63,990 nucleotides of DNA from Phlegmacium glaucopus. Lineage: Eukaryota > Basidiomycota > Agaricomycetes > Agaricales > Cortinariaceae. Within the stretch, counting starts at the first letter, position 1; each line of letters begins with the position of its first letter. The stretch spans positions 29,289 to 93,278 of the forward strand of contig MU130512.1 in assembly GCA_015039465.1 (NCBI GenBank), in the 5' to 3' direction. The notes beneath the pieces are model-generated. The model was not told where the DNA came from, ran no database searches, and saw only the letters and a program-made list of their open reading frames with translations. This document shows positions 33,035-45,478 of the stretch, piece after piece. Position numbers and translations under genes: made by a program.

Positions 33035-34387
33035 ATAAATCGTTGTTTGTGTTGTTATAAAACACCAACCAGAGAGCAATGGACTAGTCTTTAAGTCAAA
33101 AGCCTCCCTGTTGTTCGTTTAGGGAAGGTGTAACCTTGACTTGTATCACACAGAGGTAGGGAGCAAGAGTAGAGGTGAGGAGGATGAGGATGAATGAGGA
33201 AGATGAATGAGGTATAAGACGAGGATGAGGATGAGCAAGAGAGAGTCTTCAGTAAGACTATAGCAGTTAAGGGATAGGGGATAGATTAACAGTAAGGAGC
33301 AAGAAAAGCGAACTTAAGGAAGGAATTCACTGGAATTCCACTGAGATGATGAAAGTGGGGGGTAAGAATGAATTTTAACTGAACTACCTATCCTGGTACA
33401 AAAGAGCAGTATTTATACCCTAAGGATGAGGCTATGTAAAACAAATAAAAAGAAAGAAGTACGCACTGTCAAAGGAAGAATGATGAAGAGAGAACAGCTG
33501 CGAGAAGAAAGAACAATGGAAAGGAAGAAGGAACAATAAAAAGATCTGTAAAATGTCAAAGTGCGAGAGAAAAGAAGAGAAGGCAGTGTACATAGTCCAA
33601 TAGCAAAAATATATCGACTCCAAAGGTGTGTGGTCATGTCAAAAATGTGAAAGGTCCTGAGTCAACACTTGAAAGGCGCAGCCTTGTTCCCGAGAAAATA
33701 CTACTTGCCCATGATCCCATGTCGCGCAGCCTTGATAACACTTGACACTCTGCGAGAATAATCCTCTGCTGCTGATTCATCTGCAATTCCTGCTTAGTCG
33801 TGATCCTCCTGGACTTCCTAAATTGTCATAAAGAGGGTGGGAAGGCTTCATGTACCGTGTGAATGATGGTTTTGGCAGTGAATGATAAGATAAGAGGTAG
33901 ATGAGTGAGGATAGGGGACTGAGTGCGATCCAGGAGCGAGGTATGGCAAGATAGATAGCTGAGGAGAAGACTTGTGGGTCCATAGCCACAACAACGATGA
34001 CAAAGCCTTTGACATAATGGGAGATGTAGCTGATGCGTCCATAAACGGGCCGTTCTTGAAATGATGGGCCATAGATGCGATCAAACGCGAGCCGATGACC
34101 GATGCGAATAGTAGATTGATCGCTTTGTTGTATCGCTAGCCAAGGAACGAATGGATGGTAGATGTTAAGGAGCATGTCAATGGTGTAAATGATGGATAGC
34201 ATAGTGGAAGACATTGAGGATATGATGAGCGATGAGGAGGTTATCGTTGAACGAATGGTTTTGTTGACCAGGAACACGATTCAGGGCTGCTTCCAAAATA
34301 GGTAAGCAAATTCAAAGTCCGCTTATTTTCATGATGGCGACTTTTAAGCTTTGTTCTCACGCTACCAATCAGTATTGGTGCGCGACA
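33035..34387 (-). mobile_element. Long solo LTR, family B copy 2, 1353 bp
   Basis: Minus-strand LTR beginning TGTCGCGCACCAATACTG and ending ACGATTTAT, with target duplications GCGTT at 33030-33034 and 34388-34392. It is uninterrupted and gives the empty-site version of the hAT insertion seen in copy 1. It contains a 166-codon frame at 33777-34277. Confidence 0.85.
33777..34277 (-). CDS. Open frame inside long LTR, copy 2 (166 codons)
   Basis: Starts MFLVNKTIRST and ends LSRNCR. Matches the frame in copy 3 along its whole length with scattered substitutions and no frameshift. It has no recognised domain, and whether it is translated is unknown. Confidence 0.35.
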   Translation of the reverse strand: MFLVNKTIRSTITSSSLIISSMSSTMLSIIYTIDMLLNIYHPFVPWLAIQQSDQSTIRIGHRLAFDRIYGPSFQERPVYGRISYISHYVKGFVIVVVAMDPQVFSSAIYLAIPRSWIALSPLSSLIYLLSYHSLPKPSFTRYMKPSHPLYDNLGSPGGSRLSRNCR

Positions 34388-34392
34388 GCGTT

Positions 34393-36188
34393 ATTGAGAT
34401 ACGCAAGAAGAGTAGACCGCGAAGATAGCGAAGTTCGCGAATGATAACACAGTATGCGAAGTAGCTTAAAGAATGAGACTTATTGACTTAGAACATTGCT
34501 GCAAAGTTTATGGGATCAAAACTCTGGCCGTCTCTTGTTCACCTTGCCTCCTACTTGCTACAGGTACTTAATACAAGAGTAACAAGCTAGCCAGGTGCGG
34601 ATATGCGAAACAGTAATGTAAAAATTGAGCTAATGCGAAGTCACATGGGCCCAGTAGTTTGGTAACAAAGAAATAGGAGATAGAATAAAAATAGAAGTGA
34701 TGAGTAAGGAGGTCAGTTGAATGACCTCCTGTTTCGAAGGAGATGATAAAATAATAATATATATAGAAAGTTAAAAGAAAGTAAGTTGAAAACAACACGG
34801 ACCATGATCAAACCAGTGAAAGGGATGTGTATGCGAGCCGTGAAAGACCGCGAGATTAAAGAGAAGCTGTGCGAAGGCGTGGTTGTGAAGGAAAGAAATG
34901 GCTAAGTCCAGTATTGATAGAGAGAGTTGAAGATATGTCAAAGTATGAAATGCGAAGAGAAATGAGGGTGCGTTGGATAGTCACGAAGGTCGTAGAAGTG
35001 ATGTGCGAAGGTTATGTGGGGATTATAGTATGTTGTGCGAGATGCGAAGGATGTGCGAGAACCGCGAATGATGATGCGAAAGAAACTGGTACTCGCAAGG
35101 TATTCGCGTATACTGCGAAGTTTGTTAAATCGCAAAAATAACCAATCTACAAACCTAGAGGTTATATGGGTCCTATCATCCTAGTAAAAAAAAACGATCA
35201 TGTGTTGTTCCCACGGTCGTGTCATTTTCACTAATTAGTATTGCTGCTAACGCGTTATCGGGAAGATCAGACACATTGGATGTCTCAAAACTCCCAGGGG
35301 GAGCCCTTCAAGTACAGAAGTCCCTCAGGATGGAGGATATGCCGAAACATTATCAGAAAGACACCCTTTCAGACCTCATGACTATCAACTCGATGGAATC
35401 ACAAACGCAAGACAGTAATTGTGATGTCAATGAGAAAGTAGCCTATATATTTATATGCTCACAATGGTTCTGGTTGCTCTGGGACAAGATCCCTCCTTGG
35501 TTCCATCAAAGAGAATGTTTTCAAGGGACACTGGGCTTGTTTTTATTAAGTTCTTTGGTACACTCTGGCCCAAGTTTGCACCACTTTTTCGTTTATGACA
35601 GTATGACTGTGCTTAGTTGGTGTTTACTATTTAGAGGTTCTGTGGACTGGGGGTAACAAGATAGACTGGGTAGGCTACTAGTAGGATTTGCATTCAGAGT
35701 CCACAGAGGCTGAAAAGAGCAGGGGGGTGTCCAAAATGACATTAGAGCTATGTTGAGTGTATACTGAGGGTGTTCATCATGGGACATCGCTGTGGATGCC
35801 CTTTTAATATTCAAAACCGACGTGTCGTGTCTCGTTGATTAATGTGTTTCTCACTCTCACATGACTTAAACGTGGGAATAAAGTATGGTTTGAGGGGCAC
35901 GACTAAGCACAGACTACTCTTTCCCTAGGTTTTCTTTATATTTAGGCACTTCCCGATTGCAATGCCGATCATCCCCCATTAGGTTAAAGACTCTTCATTA
36001 AACTCAATGCAAGGTCATTCCCAATGAAAGAAGAGCGGATTTACCTTCTTTGCCTCGGAAGCCTGATCTGACTCAAATATTACAGGGTACGCTCGGACCT
36101 ATCCTCCCATTTTTCTCTTCCTCCTCTTTCCCCTTTTTCTCTGCGTCCTTGTACTTTTTTTTGTTATCTGTAATTCTAATATTTTATC
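34393..36188. other. Gene-free; GCGAA-rich stretch
   Basis: 34393-35140 contains many TGCGAAG/CGCGAA words spaced irregularly. 35150-36180 has no recognisable gene. The upstream region of the HECT gene is included. Confidence 0.4.
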
Positions 36189-39100
36189 ATGGATAGCCTG
36201 TCATGTACCATATGCAACTGCCCCACACCATTTGGTGTAGTAAGTGTAATTGACTTATTCAGTTGGCATCATCGAGTCAGTGACCTCCTTTTTATCAGGT
36301 TGACCAGATATGTGTTTGCGACCATCCTGTTACAAGCCACGGTGATGGCCATATTTATAACCTGCAACCCCGATATTGCAGGTCATCAGGCAATCTTTTT
36401 CAAGCCAGAAATGGGGAGATTTTTGCGATTGTACGTTTTTGAAAAAATAATCCCTTATTTCCTTGCTCACTTGAGTCATTCCTCCTAGAATCAGACAGTG
36501 GCAGCTAGGCTGCTGTGTGTCCACTGTTCCCAGGCATATTTTCTGCATGGAATGTCTCCAGATCGGGATCCAGTACCTTCAACATCATCTGGACCGTCAT
36601 CCACTGCCCCTCCATCCACTGCCCCTCCATCATCAGCATCTACTCCTGCATGGATGATGCCTGGTACCTTCTCCCATCAGAATGCCACTCCAGAGTGTAT
36701 ACGACCTACTCAGCCTTCTTCATTGTCATCCTTTCAGCCATGGCACCTGGACTCCTCCTCTGGTGGCACAGCCACCACAAACGAACGCCGCATGAACGCT
36801 GCTCAACGCCATCAACCCACCCCCCATGGGCTTCCAGTACCCGCTTGGGGTATTGCACAGAATCCCCTAACCTTAGGTCCACTTCCAACAATAGCTTTGC
36901 CACGCGTCACTACCACACGGACAGCCACACGTTCAGCAAGAAATCCCGGGTCGCGAGTTGGAACCCAAGCTTTATCCTCACAAAGTCATGCACCCAAAAG
37001 CATTGACTACAAATTTGCATGTGTCATTCTCCCTACCAGTGTAAGTCCTAATTTATTATAGAAAATGACACATAACCTTATTGGTATTGCAGTTGAATGG
37101 TTTTACATCGAAGACTGGCATTTTTATCCAATCTGGAAGTATTCACGCCCCTGTAGAAGGCAAATCACGCCTATTTTTTGCAAAAGCCGAACATCTCCAC
37201 CTCTCTTTCATATTTCAAGTGCAAGCTTCCCAAGAAGATCTCATTGTCAATGCCCTAAATGAATGTCTGAAAAAACACATGGACCTTCACAAACTCAGTC
37301 TTGTCTTGGAAAATCAGCAGAGTCATCTCTTCAGCCCATCATCGACCCCTTCTCTATCACCTGAGCTTCCTTGGCAGATCTTGTATGCAAAACAAACACA
37401 GAGAACCCCCCGATATTCACTGCCTCTCAATCCATTTCCCACTGCAGATATGAAACGGTTAACATTTAAGAAACTCTGGGAGCTAATGGTTAATCGTCAT
37501 GGAGAAAGGCGTATCCCTGCTGTAACGATTGATGATGAACCTCATCAGCTTCTTCTAATTGGTAAGTAATACACTTTAGAACCAGGCCAATCCTTCGTAA
37601 TGTCTATTTTTCTTAGTTCCAACCCATAATATCATTGTTGGCCCCTTGAAAGGACAAGAGGGAAAACTTCACAAGTGTCTTTCTGAGAGATTATGGTTCG
37701 GCTTCCGAGAAGTCGATATGAATGAAGGTTTAGATGAAGAAGCCCCCACTTGTAATCACGGAGGCTTATCTTGCAAGGAAACTGAGAAGCGAGTTTGCAG
37801 TGTGAGTTTTGTTTTAGATTCTCCTACGATGTATTTCACATGATATTCTTTTAGCCATCTCTAATAGATTATGAAATGGACGAAGAAATCATGTCTGAAC
37901 CTTCTCTACAACACATCTAAAATATCCCTGCACAGATTCCTCCCACTACTTCAAATACGGTGACTTCAACATCAACTATTCCTGCTGTCCCTAGGGCTTC
38001 TGAAAACATTCCGATCGACCCAAGGTTACTTGATGCCCCATTGCCAACCAGTGCTATGCTAGAACCTGACGAGAGCCTTGTCCCAGCTCCTGTGGATCTT
38101 TCTGGTTTGTCTAATATACCACTTCTACTAACAAACTCACTTTCTCACCAACCTATCGCAGACAACCCTAATCAGCAAGAGGTTTACATCAGGAAACTGT
38201 CTAGGACTTGTCTACCAGTATATGGAGAGCAACCAAGTCTCTGTAGCTCCCAGTAGTAGCTAGTAGACTGGGTAGACAAGTCTCCTACCTGGCTACTGAG
38301 TCTATCAAGGTCTATGGAGCAGGTAGTGTTTCCTGATGTACGACATTTTTCACAATGCTTTGGAGCAACTTGCGGGGGACACCGATGATGATACCTTGCT
38401 CACAGTTATATCAACGAGCACTGATGAGGCTGCTGATGCTCTCTACCCACGCCTACGGCAGCTATTTTTTACAGGAAAAGCTGAATCTCTCCCGCCTTCT
38501 AGTGCTACATTCATCCATAATCTCGATATCAAGGCCTTGGATAAAACCAAAATATCTGCCAGCATGTAGGTTTTCAGACGTTTTCTATATTCACACTATT
38601 AATCATCTTCAATATCACAGTGGAGAGGGCGTTGGTTATGGGCCAACACGTTCAACCTGGTCAACAGTCATTTCTAGGATTGTCAGCAACACGTCGCATT
38701 GGATGGAGGCAGCTGACGGCTACTATACTCCAACAAACATGATGCCTTTGTCTGTAACTCCACAAGATGTTGAGGACTTTGAGTTCTATGGCTTGTTATT
38801 ATGACAGTCTTTCATCTGGGGTCTGGATCCCTTCCCGATATCACCATTCTTTATTGCAGTTGTTCTTGCAGATCTCAATTCTGCAACATCATCCAGTTTC
38901 ATTAACACAGTCTCACCATTGTCCTCTTTACGACTGGCTACTTGGCCACCTCCGGAAATTGTTGGGGTCGAGGATAATCATATTTACCTCAATTTGGACT
39001 ATACGAGGGACCCAATGAAACTAATCAATTCATGTCTCGAATTTACTCAGGCTTGTTTTTATATTTAACATCAATCAAATGTCCTAACCAACTGTATACA

Positions 39101-40046
39101 TTAGATTGGTCGAATTGAGGCGATGTCAGCAACACAAAGACAACAGCTAACTCCTTTCATCAAATACGCCCACCTTTTTAGGGTGACGCTCCAAGGAGAA
39201 AATACAAACAACACACTTCTCAATCCTTTGCACCCTCTTGTGACTGCTTTCAAAAAGGGGGTTCTTCATCCACCCTTTAAGACTCAATTAAACTTGCAAC
39301 GTGTTTGTTTCTTAAATTTGTGATTAATTCTGTAGATTTACCTTTTACTGTGCAGATCTTTGTGACCTGCGTTCGCCCAATCGATCTCATCATATCTCTG
39401 TATCAGGGTTGCCAGATCATAGAGCCCGACCAAGTCATTGACCGTATTGAAGTCAATGCTGTCCCTAAAGAAGTAGATGGTTATGACGATGATATCCACC
39501 ACCAGGGTATGGTAAAACGCTTCCGGCGTTTACTCAAAGGTTACCTCAAAGGTCTTGGTCACCCAAAAGGATCCCAGAAGCTGGGCATCTCACCAGCTGC
39601 TATCGAAGCTAACAAGAACGACAATCACCTCCGGCCACAATACTTTGTGGAGGCGATGACAGCATCATCATATCTCCCCATTCACAATGGCAAACTCAAT
39701 GTAGGTGATACACGTCATCATAGGACCCCACATTGTTAACATATTTTTAGATTAATCTACTCAGCCACATGCCAGCCATGGGCTCTTCAGCTTCTGCAAT
39801 CGCTTCACACAGTGTACGTGTAAAAAAAAAGATTGTTTACCACTTTCTGAAAAAAAAGATTAGGGCGCACACTTCCACACATGCTTTTCCAGTGTGGACG
39901 TCATCATGGATAAAGTCTTCGCCACCAACTTACTTGCATACGAACAACCTGACGTACCAACTGAGAATGTCAACCAGTTTGAAGAATGGATTCACTCCTT
40001 GGTCCTTAAATCCACGAAGAGAGAGGGTGATTTCAATAATCCGTAA
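36189..40046 (+). pseudogene. HECT-type E3 ubiquitin ligase gene, interrupted
   Basis: A multi-exon plus-strand gene. The N-terminus is cysteine-rich (CTICNCPTPFG, QICVCDHPVTSH) across exons 36189-36239, 36299-36430 and 36489-37040, followed by a Ser/Pro-rich linker, exons from 37093 and 37617, and a C-terminal HECT-like domain: GEGVGYGPTRSTWSTVI near 38625, ADGYYTP, DFEFYGLLL, and the catalytic-cysteine motif HFHTCFSSVDV near 39883. HECT enzymes take ubiquitin from E2 onto this Cys and pass it to substrates. The damage is an in-frame TAA at about 37918-37920 and a 152 bp MITE at 38187-38338. The gene ends 175 bp from the end of a convergent integrase gene, and both look element-borne. HECT assignment rests on motif order only. 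Confidence 0.65.
38187..38338. mobile_element. 152 bp MITE with TA duplication
   Basis: Perfect 11 bp inverted ends CATCAGGAAAC, flanked by TA at 38185-38186 and 38339-38340, as in Tc1/mariner-type insertions. Removing it and one TA rejoins the HECT gene frame exactly (QQEV to YDIFHNALE). Confidence 0.85.
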
Positions 40047-40220
40047 ACTTTGACTTCCCTAATTATTTTTAACTGACATGGACATTAAAATGAACTTTTT
40101 ATACTGCTTTATTCGATATTATATGCCCATGTATAGAGTGCTTCTATGACTAAACGCTATGTATTTCGTTCGCAAAGTTTAAATGTTAACAAAGTGATTT
40201 TTCTGAGTTCCACTTGTTCT

Positions 40221-41996
40221 TTAGAAGTGTGCAACGGCAGTAGCTAGAGCCAATGCGTTAATCCAAGTCAATCTGTGTGAATGCATATCGGAGGACAAAA
40301 TGGTGGGTAGATCCTGGAGTTCTGTATTAAAGCGATGAAGCTGGTAGGCATCGAAAGGGCACCGCGCGTCTGGAACCTCTACATGAGAGAGACGATCTGG
40401 ATGGTTGACAGTGAAAGGATTTCCATTATTGACCTCGTTCTCCAGATTGAAGGTATCATGATGACGCCGGATTGCAGCTCGGTCCATGTCCTCCCAGTCA
40501 ATTCCATACTCTTCGCGGTTCCCATCTTCATAGTCCAAATGAACACCTCGAACACCATTTGTGACTATTCCGTGAACATACATATGCTGAGGTGATTGAT
40601 GAGCTTGGTTGCGCCGTGAAAGAGTATGATTATTCCAGGTTGCGGTCCATGCCATTGCATCAGAGTTGATCTTATCAAGGAAAATGTGGTGGAGGAGCCA
40701 GACGTGGGCATCGCTATCAATATTAAGCCCATCATGGGCTTCTAAGACTTCAAAGAAATTTTTCCATTTCCGTCCAAAACCCTTTGTCACATCTACCCAG
40801 AGGCGCTCAATGCGTATATTGTGTACACTCCTAACAATATATGTTATTTAAAAGTGGAAAGCTTAAGAAAGAGAATAACTTACTTCCCCCAGATATATGA
40901 ATCGACTCCTCGAATTTCTTCCATGAGGGCAGCAACGAGCAAATTCTCAGTACCATGATCACCCCGCATGCAACTTGGAAACCCAAATACTTCTACAATA
41001 TCCTCAAACAAGTCAAGCACTGTGGTTGCACGGTTGTTGGAGCTTGCCCGGATTCCAAGAAGGAATCGCGAAAAGCCATCAATAAAAGCATGGATGACTA
41101 TTTTCCATCGAATGAGGCCTTGAATTTTAGACATCAAAACATGACAGAATATAGGAACATAAAGACCCACCATGTTGCCCATCGTGGTGCCAAAGCGCGT
41201 TTGGACCAGGGACAGAATATACCCGGCGCTCAATACGGCGGTTGCCAAACTGATTATTTGGAGGGCCAATAACTCTCAGATAGGACTCTTCAATTCGCCG
41301 GCGAGGAACTCATTCGCCCAAGGCCATGAGATATCCATCAATCATCCGTTTCCCAAACGAAGGAAATTGTTCATAGATCGAGATAAGAATGGCATCGAGT
41401 TCTTCATCCGTAGCCTGCGAGAGATTGGCGCAACTTCCTCTTGAGTAGACACGTTCTACTGAACCATCATCCTGCTCCTGTTCAGTATAAACCGGCAGAC
41501 CTGGTTCAGAAAGGCCAAATTCCAACATTCGTCGGCGAATCGTTCGTGCTCCACACTGGTACAAGTCTGCAATATCTTTCATAGTGGTCCGCCCACTGGC
41601 AAGCAAGGCAAGGTCCTCACATTTAATATCAACTGGAGGTCGGCCTCGCTGGCCAGAATGGATAGTGTTGCCAAGCACAATAGGAGAGGCATCAGGAGGA
41701 TAGCATGTAGTGGGTATACCAGATTCCAGTGCACTAATCATGTTGTCAATACTGGTTGTGATTGTATGGGCATTCACAGGGCTCATATTTGGAAGATGCT
41801 AGGAAAAGAGGGTTCAGCGAGTTACATGTACACACTGCTAGCAAAATACCTGTTGTATGTTTGCCAAAAACTGCAAACAGGACCGCTTTTGCTCATTGAT
41901 TCTCGCTGTATTGCATTGATGTGCCTGAAGTACCATGGAAACATTGATGCCGAGCTCCTGAAAGGCAGTAAGAATGTTCTGCTGGACCAGGGCCAT
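40221..41996 (-). pseudogene. DDE integrase (rve-like) of a DNA element, one stop codon
   Basis: Exons 41996-41850, 41798-41171, 41118-40884 and 40830-40221 (introns 51, 51 and 53 bp... first 51 bp at 41849-41799) total 1620 nt, 539 codons plus stop. Order: an N-terminal helical part, a helix-turn-helix GRTTMKDIADLYQCGARTIR, FPSFGKRMIDGY, HHDGQH, then the catalytic core with Asp in HAFIDGFSRFL, Asp in MRGDHGTENL, and the conserved RIERLWVDVTKGFG likely supplying the Glu. It is not next to a reverse transcriptase, so it belongs to the stand-alone integrases known from basidiomycetes (Ginger-like is one possibility). A single in-frame TGA lies at 41310-41312, where relatives tend to have arginine or histidine; otherwise it is complete. 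Confidence 0.8.
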
Positions 41997-42961
41997 TTCT
42001 GTGTGTCTGGATCAATTAAGTAAATGAACTGGACTCGAAAATATGTCGTTACGCACAATTGTGCATAGACAGGGAGTTGCAAAGGGCAGCACAAAGAGGT
42101 CTGAGTCTCCAACTGATTGTAGCCGCCTTATAACCACGAGAATCGCTTTGTTGATGTACCATGAGGCTTAGTCTTGTGACGCACGCGAACGACTACGCTG
42201 GAAACAGAATTAAATTGATGGTCTGTGATTAAGATACAAAGGAAGAACGAGCAGATAAGCAGGGCTGTACGGTACACTAGTCCACTGATGATTGGGAGGA
42301 GCACTTGGACGCTCATTACTGACGTCAGAGGTTTGGGCCCTCAACAGGCATAGTGCTACAAAAAAAAAAGGTCAGTTCTGACCATGAGAAAAGAATATAA
42401 TGCACAACTCACTAAACATTGCCCGGCCTCTTGTCCTCCTTCAGTGCTCCCTCTACATACTATGTCTGAATCCTAGGCAAACATTCAGAGCGAGATCAGC
42501 CAAAGGGGCAACGAGCCATCACATGTGAAGGTAAGATGCTGTACCCGTGGATGGAGGTCAGAATTGAAGCTCGAACTCGAAATTGAAGATAGAAGTTGAA
42601 GTTGCATCAGCGAAGTTGAAGTTGTATGGCCCAAGTTGAAGTTGCATTGGCGAAGTTGAAGTTGTATTGGCGAAGTTGAAATTGCGTTGTCCAAGTTGAA
42701 ATTGCATTGTCCAAGTTGAAGTTGCTCAACCAAACTTGAAGTTGTATGACCGAAGTTGAAGTTGCATGGCCGAAGCTAGAGCTGCAAGTTGCGTCGTCCG
42801 AATCGAAGTTGAGTGGTCTAGGTTGCAGAGCGATTTGTAAAGCCGAATTCGGAGTTTGGAAGCTGAAGTATTTTTGTCCGCCCAAGGCGTCGAAATGAAT
42901 CGGTGTTCCAAGCAACTCACCAGACATTTTGAGCACGTAGATTCGACTTATTATTTCCCAT
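41997..42961. other. Upstream of integrase; GTTGAA repeat array
   Basis: No gene in 41997-42540. From 42545 to about 42885 an 18 bp-like unit (AAGTTGAAGTTGCATTGGCG and variants) repeats imperfectly and ends at GAAGTATTTTTGTCCG, the reverse of the motif at 21599. Long frames on the minus strand here are repeat artefacts. Confidence 0.6.
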
Positions 42962-43179
42962 CGTCGTGGGCTTGTGGTGGATGATGCGTTTGCTTTGACG
43001 TCCAAGAATTTCAGGGATATTGAACTGTTAGCGAGACATGTTTCGGGGAAGTTGCAGATGCAGACTCTGAGGAAAGGTCCTTTGGTTCTGTCAGTTGCTG
43101 GTGCTGGTGCTGATACTGATATCGCCGACTAAGCATTCATTTGTGGTTCAGCTATGTTAATTTACTAACTCGTTTGTCT

Positions 43180-44290
43180 TCCAGAATGTGGGGTGTCTAC
43201 AACGACACAATCTACGATCTCACTGACTATGTCTGGCCTCTTGGTCTCACTCAAAACTCACCCACATTCGTATTTCTGAACACTGACTTGGTGGATGTAT
43301 TCAAACAAAGATCTGGTCAAGATGTAACGCCACGTTTGAATAAGGTGCTTCAAGCTATGAATACGACTTCGAGAGCACAGAATTTGGCCTCTTTGAATAC
43401 TGTGTTTTTGGTGGGAAAGGTGGATTTCAGGAAGACGGCTAGATGTCAAGTGCAGAGTTGGTTCTTCATCATCTTTTCGAAATCGCGTATGGCTTCTATG
43501 GAGAGGATTCATGCTCGTCGGTTGAATGGTCGTGCATCTCCTTTCGTGCGTCTCTTAGTCACCCTAACCCTCGTTGAAGTACTACGTCTAACTAATCTAT
43601 CAGATATCCAGTGTACAGTTTCTTCCTCCCGATATATTCTTTTTGGCGTACGGATGAATTTGGTTGGGGCAACACTCGTTTGGTCCTCAGAGGATCAAAA
43701 GGGTTATTGGCAATGAGGGGGTTTGATGACTCCTTGATTCCTCTCAAAAAATTCAGTGGTACGTCAGAAATGTCAATCACCATTGTTTCGTTCTATCACA
43801 CTCGTCTATAGAATATGAGGCTGAGGCTTGGGAAAGCGGTACTCGTCACTCTGATGATACCAGATATGATGGTAAGTCTCGGTCACGCCCTCTGATACGA
43901 CAGATCTCGAGATGGATCGCCTCATCCCTATAACCAAGCTTCTCATTCGGGCGATTATTATTGTGACACTAACCTCACGTATAACAACTCAGATCCCAAT
44001 CTGCGGTCTTGGCGGCCAGTCAGCTTTCGCACAATAACCTTTCGCATATTGGGCTATATTGGGGCCCAACCGCATCGTACGGCGGTCCTGACTTGGCAAC
44101 TGGTTCTGATTATCGACATATGCCCATGGCGATAATACCACAGATGGGATATCAGAATACTGGGCGCATGTATGGTATGATCCCTCCGAATGCCGTTCCC
44201 CGAAATACGGTTATGTCTGGTATGAATATGTTTGGAAGTGGTGGGAGTATGAATGGTTCACCAAGTCTCCGTCTCTACCATCTTTGGTAG
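43180..44290 (+). pseudogene. Chitin synthase (class V-like) relic lacking the catalytic core
   Basis: Two distant parts of a large chitin synthase are fused. The first (43180-43560) is the segment before the glycosyltransferase domain: MWGVYNDTIYDLTDYVW, TDLVDVFKQRSGQDVT, GKVDFRKTARCQVQSWF. The second (43600-44290) is the C-terminal tail after the last membrane segments: SFFLPIYSFWRTDEFGWGN, FDDSLIPLKKFS, then across a 63 bp intron EYEAEAWESGTRHSDDTRYD, and the Met/Gly/Pro-rich end with PPNAVPRNTVMSG. The GT2 catalytic motifs that should lie between (QxxRW and others) are absent. The tail also needs a frame change near 44000. An unassigned coding-like stretch precedes it at 42962-43132. Confidence 0.75.
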
Positions 44291-44928
44291 GAAAACCTAG
44301 GAGAACTTGTGAGGCAATTATGGTCCAATTCTCAAAGGCGGATCTTGTTTCTCACAGAGACTTTTTGGACCAATCAATTTCTATCCGAATCCTGGACATT
44401 CTTTCACACACCCCTTTTTGGCATGTGAACATGTGTAAAGACGTTCCTCTTTCCTTTTGTTAATTTTACAGTAAGTGGTATATTCTGGAAATTGCTTTGC
44501 GCAAATAGAGTTGCTGGACTTCATTTTTCGTGATTATTTTTTATGCAAGCCAGGATGGACTTGTCCAGATGGTAGGCTTAAGGACGAAAAAAACATAGCC
44601 TGAGGGCCATTGCCTCGCATGGCATCTACAAGTCCTTTTCTCCTCTCAAATCTAAACACTGACATAGATTGCAGCAACCGCTTGCTTTCCCCTACAGTAT
44701 GTCATATTTGGAGGATTGGGATTAATTGAGCCAATGTAAAATAAATTTCTTCCAATTTCAATTCCATCATAAAACCAAATTCTGTCCATCAGATAAAATA
44801 ATCTGTGCTGTAAAGTGATGTTGTTCATAATATACAACCCCTGCAAGTAGGCTCATTCTGTGATGCTAATTGTGAGTTTTAACATTGATCAAGAAATTGA
44901 TATGCAATACTTCATTTGAAAATTCAAA
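44291..44928. other. No gene seen
   Basis: Downstream of the chitin synthase relic; no feature recognised. Confidence 0.4.
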
Positions 44929-44930
44929 TA

Positions 44931-45300
44931 CTGTACCATTTTAAATTGTTCATCCATCACGGGTCACAGGCTCTGTGGATATGGCCGAAATCGGATGTTT
45001 GTCCCAGGTCACAGCCAGAGTGGCGGATGGAGGCGGACGGTCACAACCAAGCCTTTTTAGAATATTCCCCCCCAAATTCCCCAATATTATATTATATTCT
45101 AGAAATTTACACGGTGTGGTGACAGGAGGCTCAGTGCAGTGTTCAGGGTTGGATACTTTACTGTAGTCAGTTGGTCTAGCTTGGACTGTGGCCGAAATTT
45201 TTGGCAGATGTCACATGTCACATTGCCTCTGGCCGGAGATACATTTTTGTCCAACCTGTCCCAGGTCACACCCCTGGACGAACAATTTAAAATGGTACAG
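44931..45300. mobile_element. 370 bp MITE with TA duplication
   Basis: Inverted ends CTGTACCATTTTAAATTGTTC with flanking TA at 44929-44930 and 45301-45302. The inverted match continues imperfectly into GGTCACAGG/CCCAGGTCACA. No coding capacity. Confidence 0.8.
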
Positions 45301-45478
45301 TACAATTAATGAAGGCAGGTCAGTGAAACTGTATTTAATGAAAACATTCTCATGACAGGTAGCACATACATGCCTTGTTTCTTCCTCTCCCCTTAAAGCC
45401 CATTCATTTGTTGATTCATAATAACCTGCACCATATGACAAAACTAATGAATAAGAATCATGTATTCAATGTACATGA

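Noticed and set aside
42485..43005. Repetitive minus-strand proteins
   Set aside because: They are translations of the GTTGAA repeat array.
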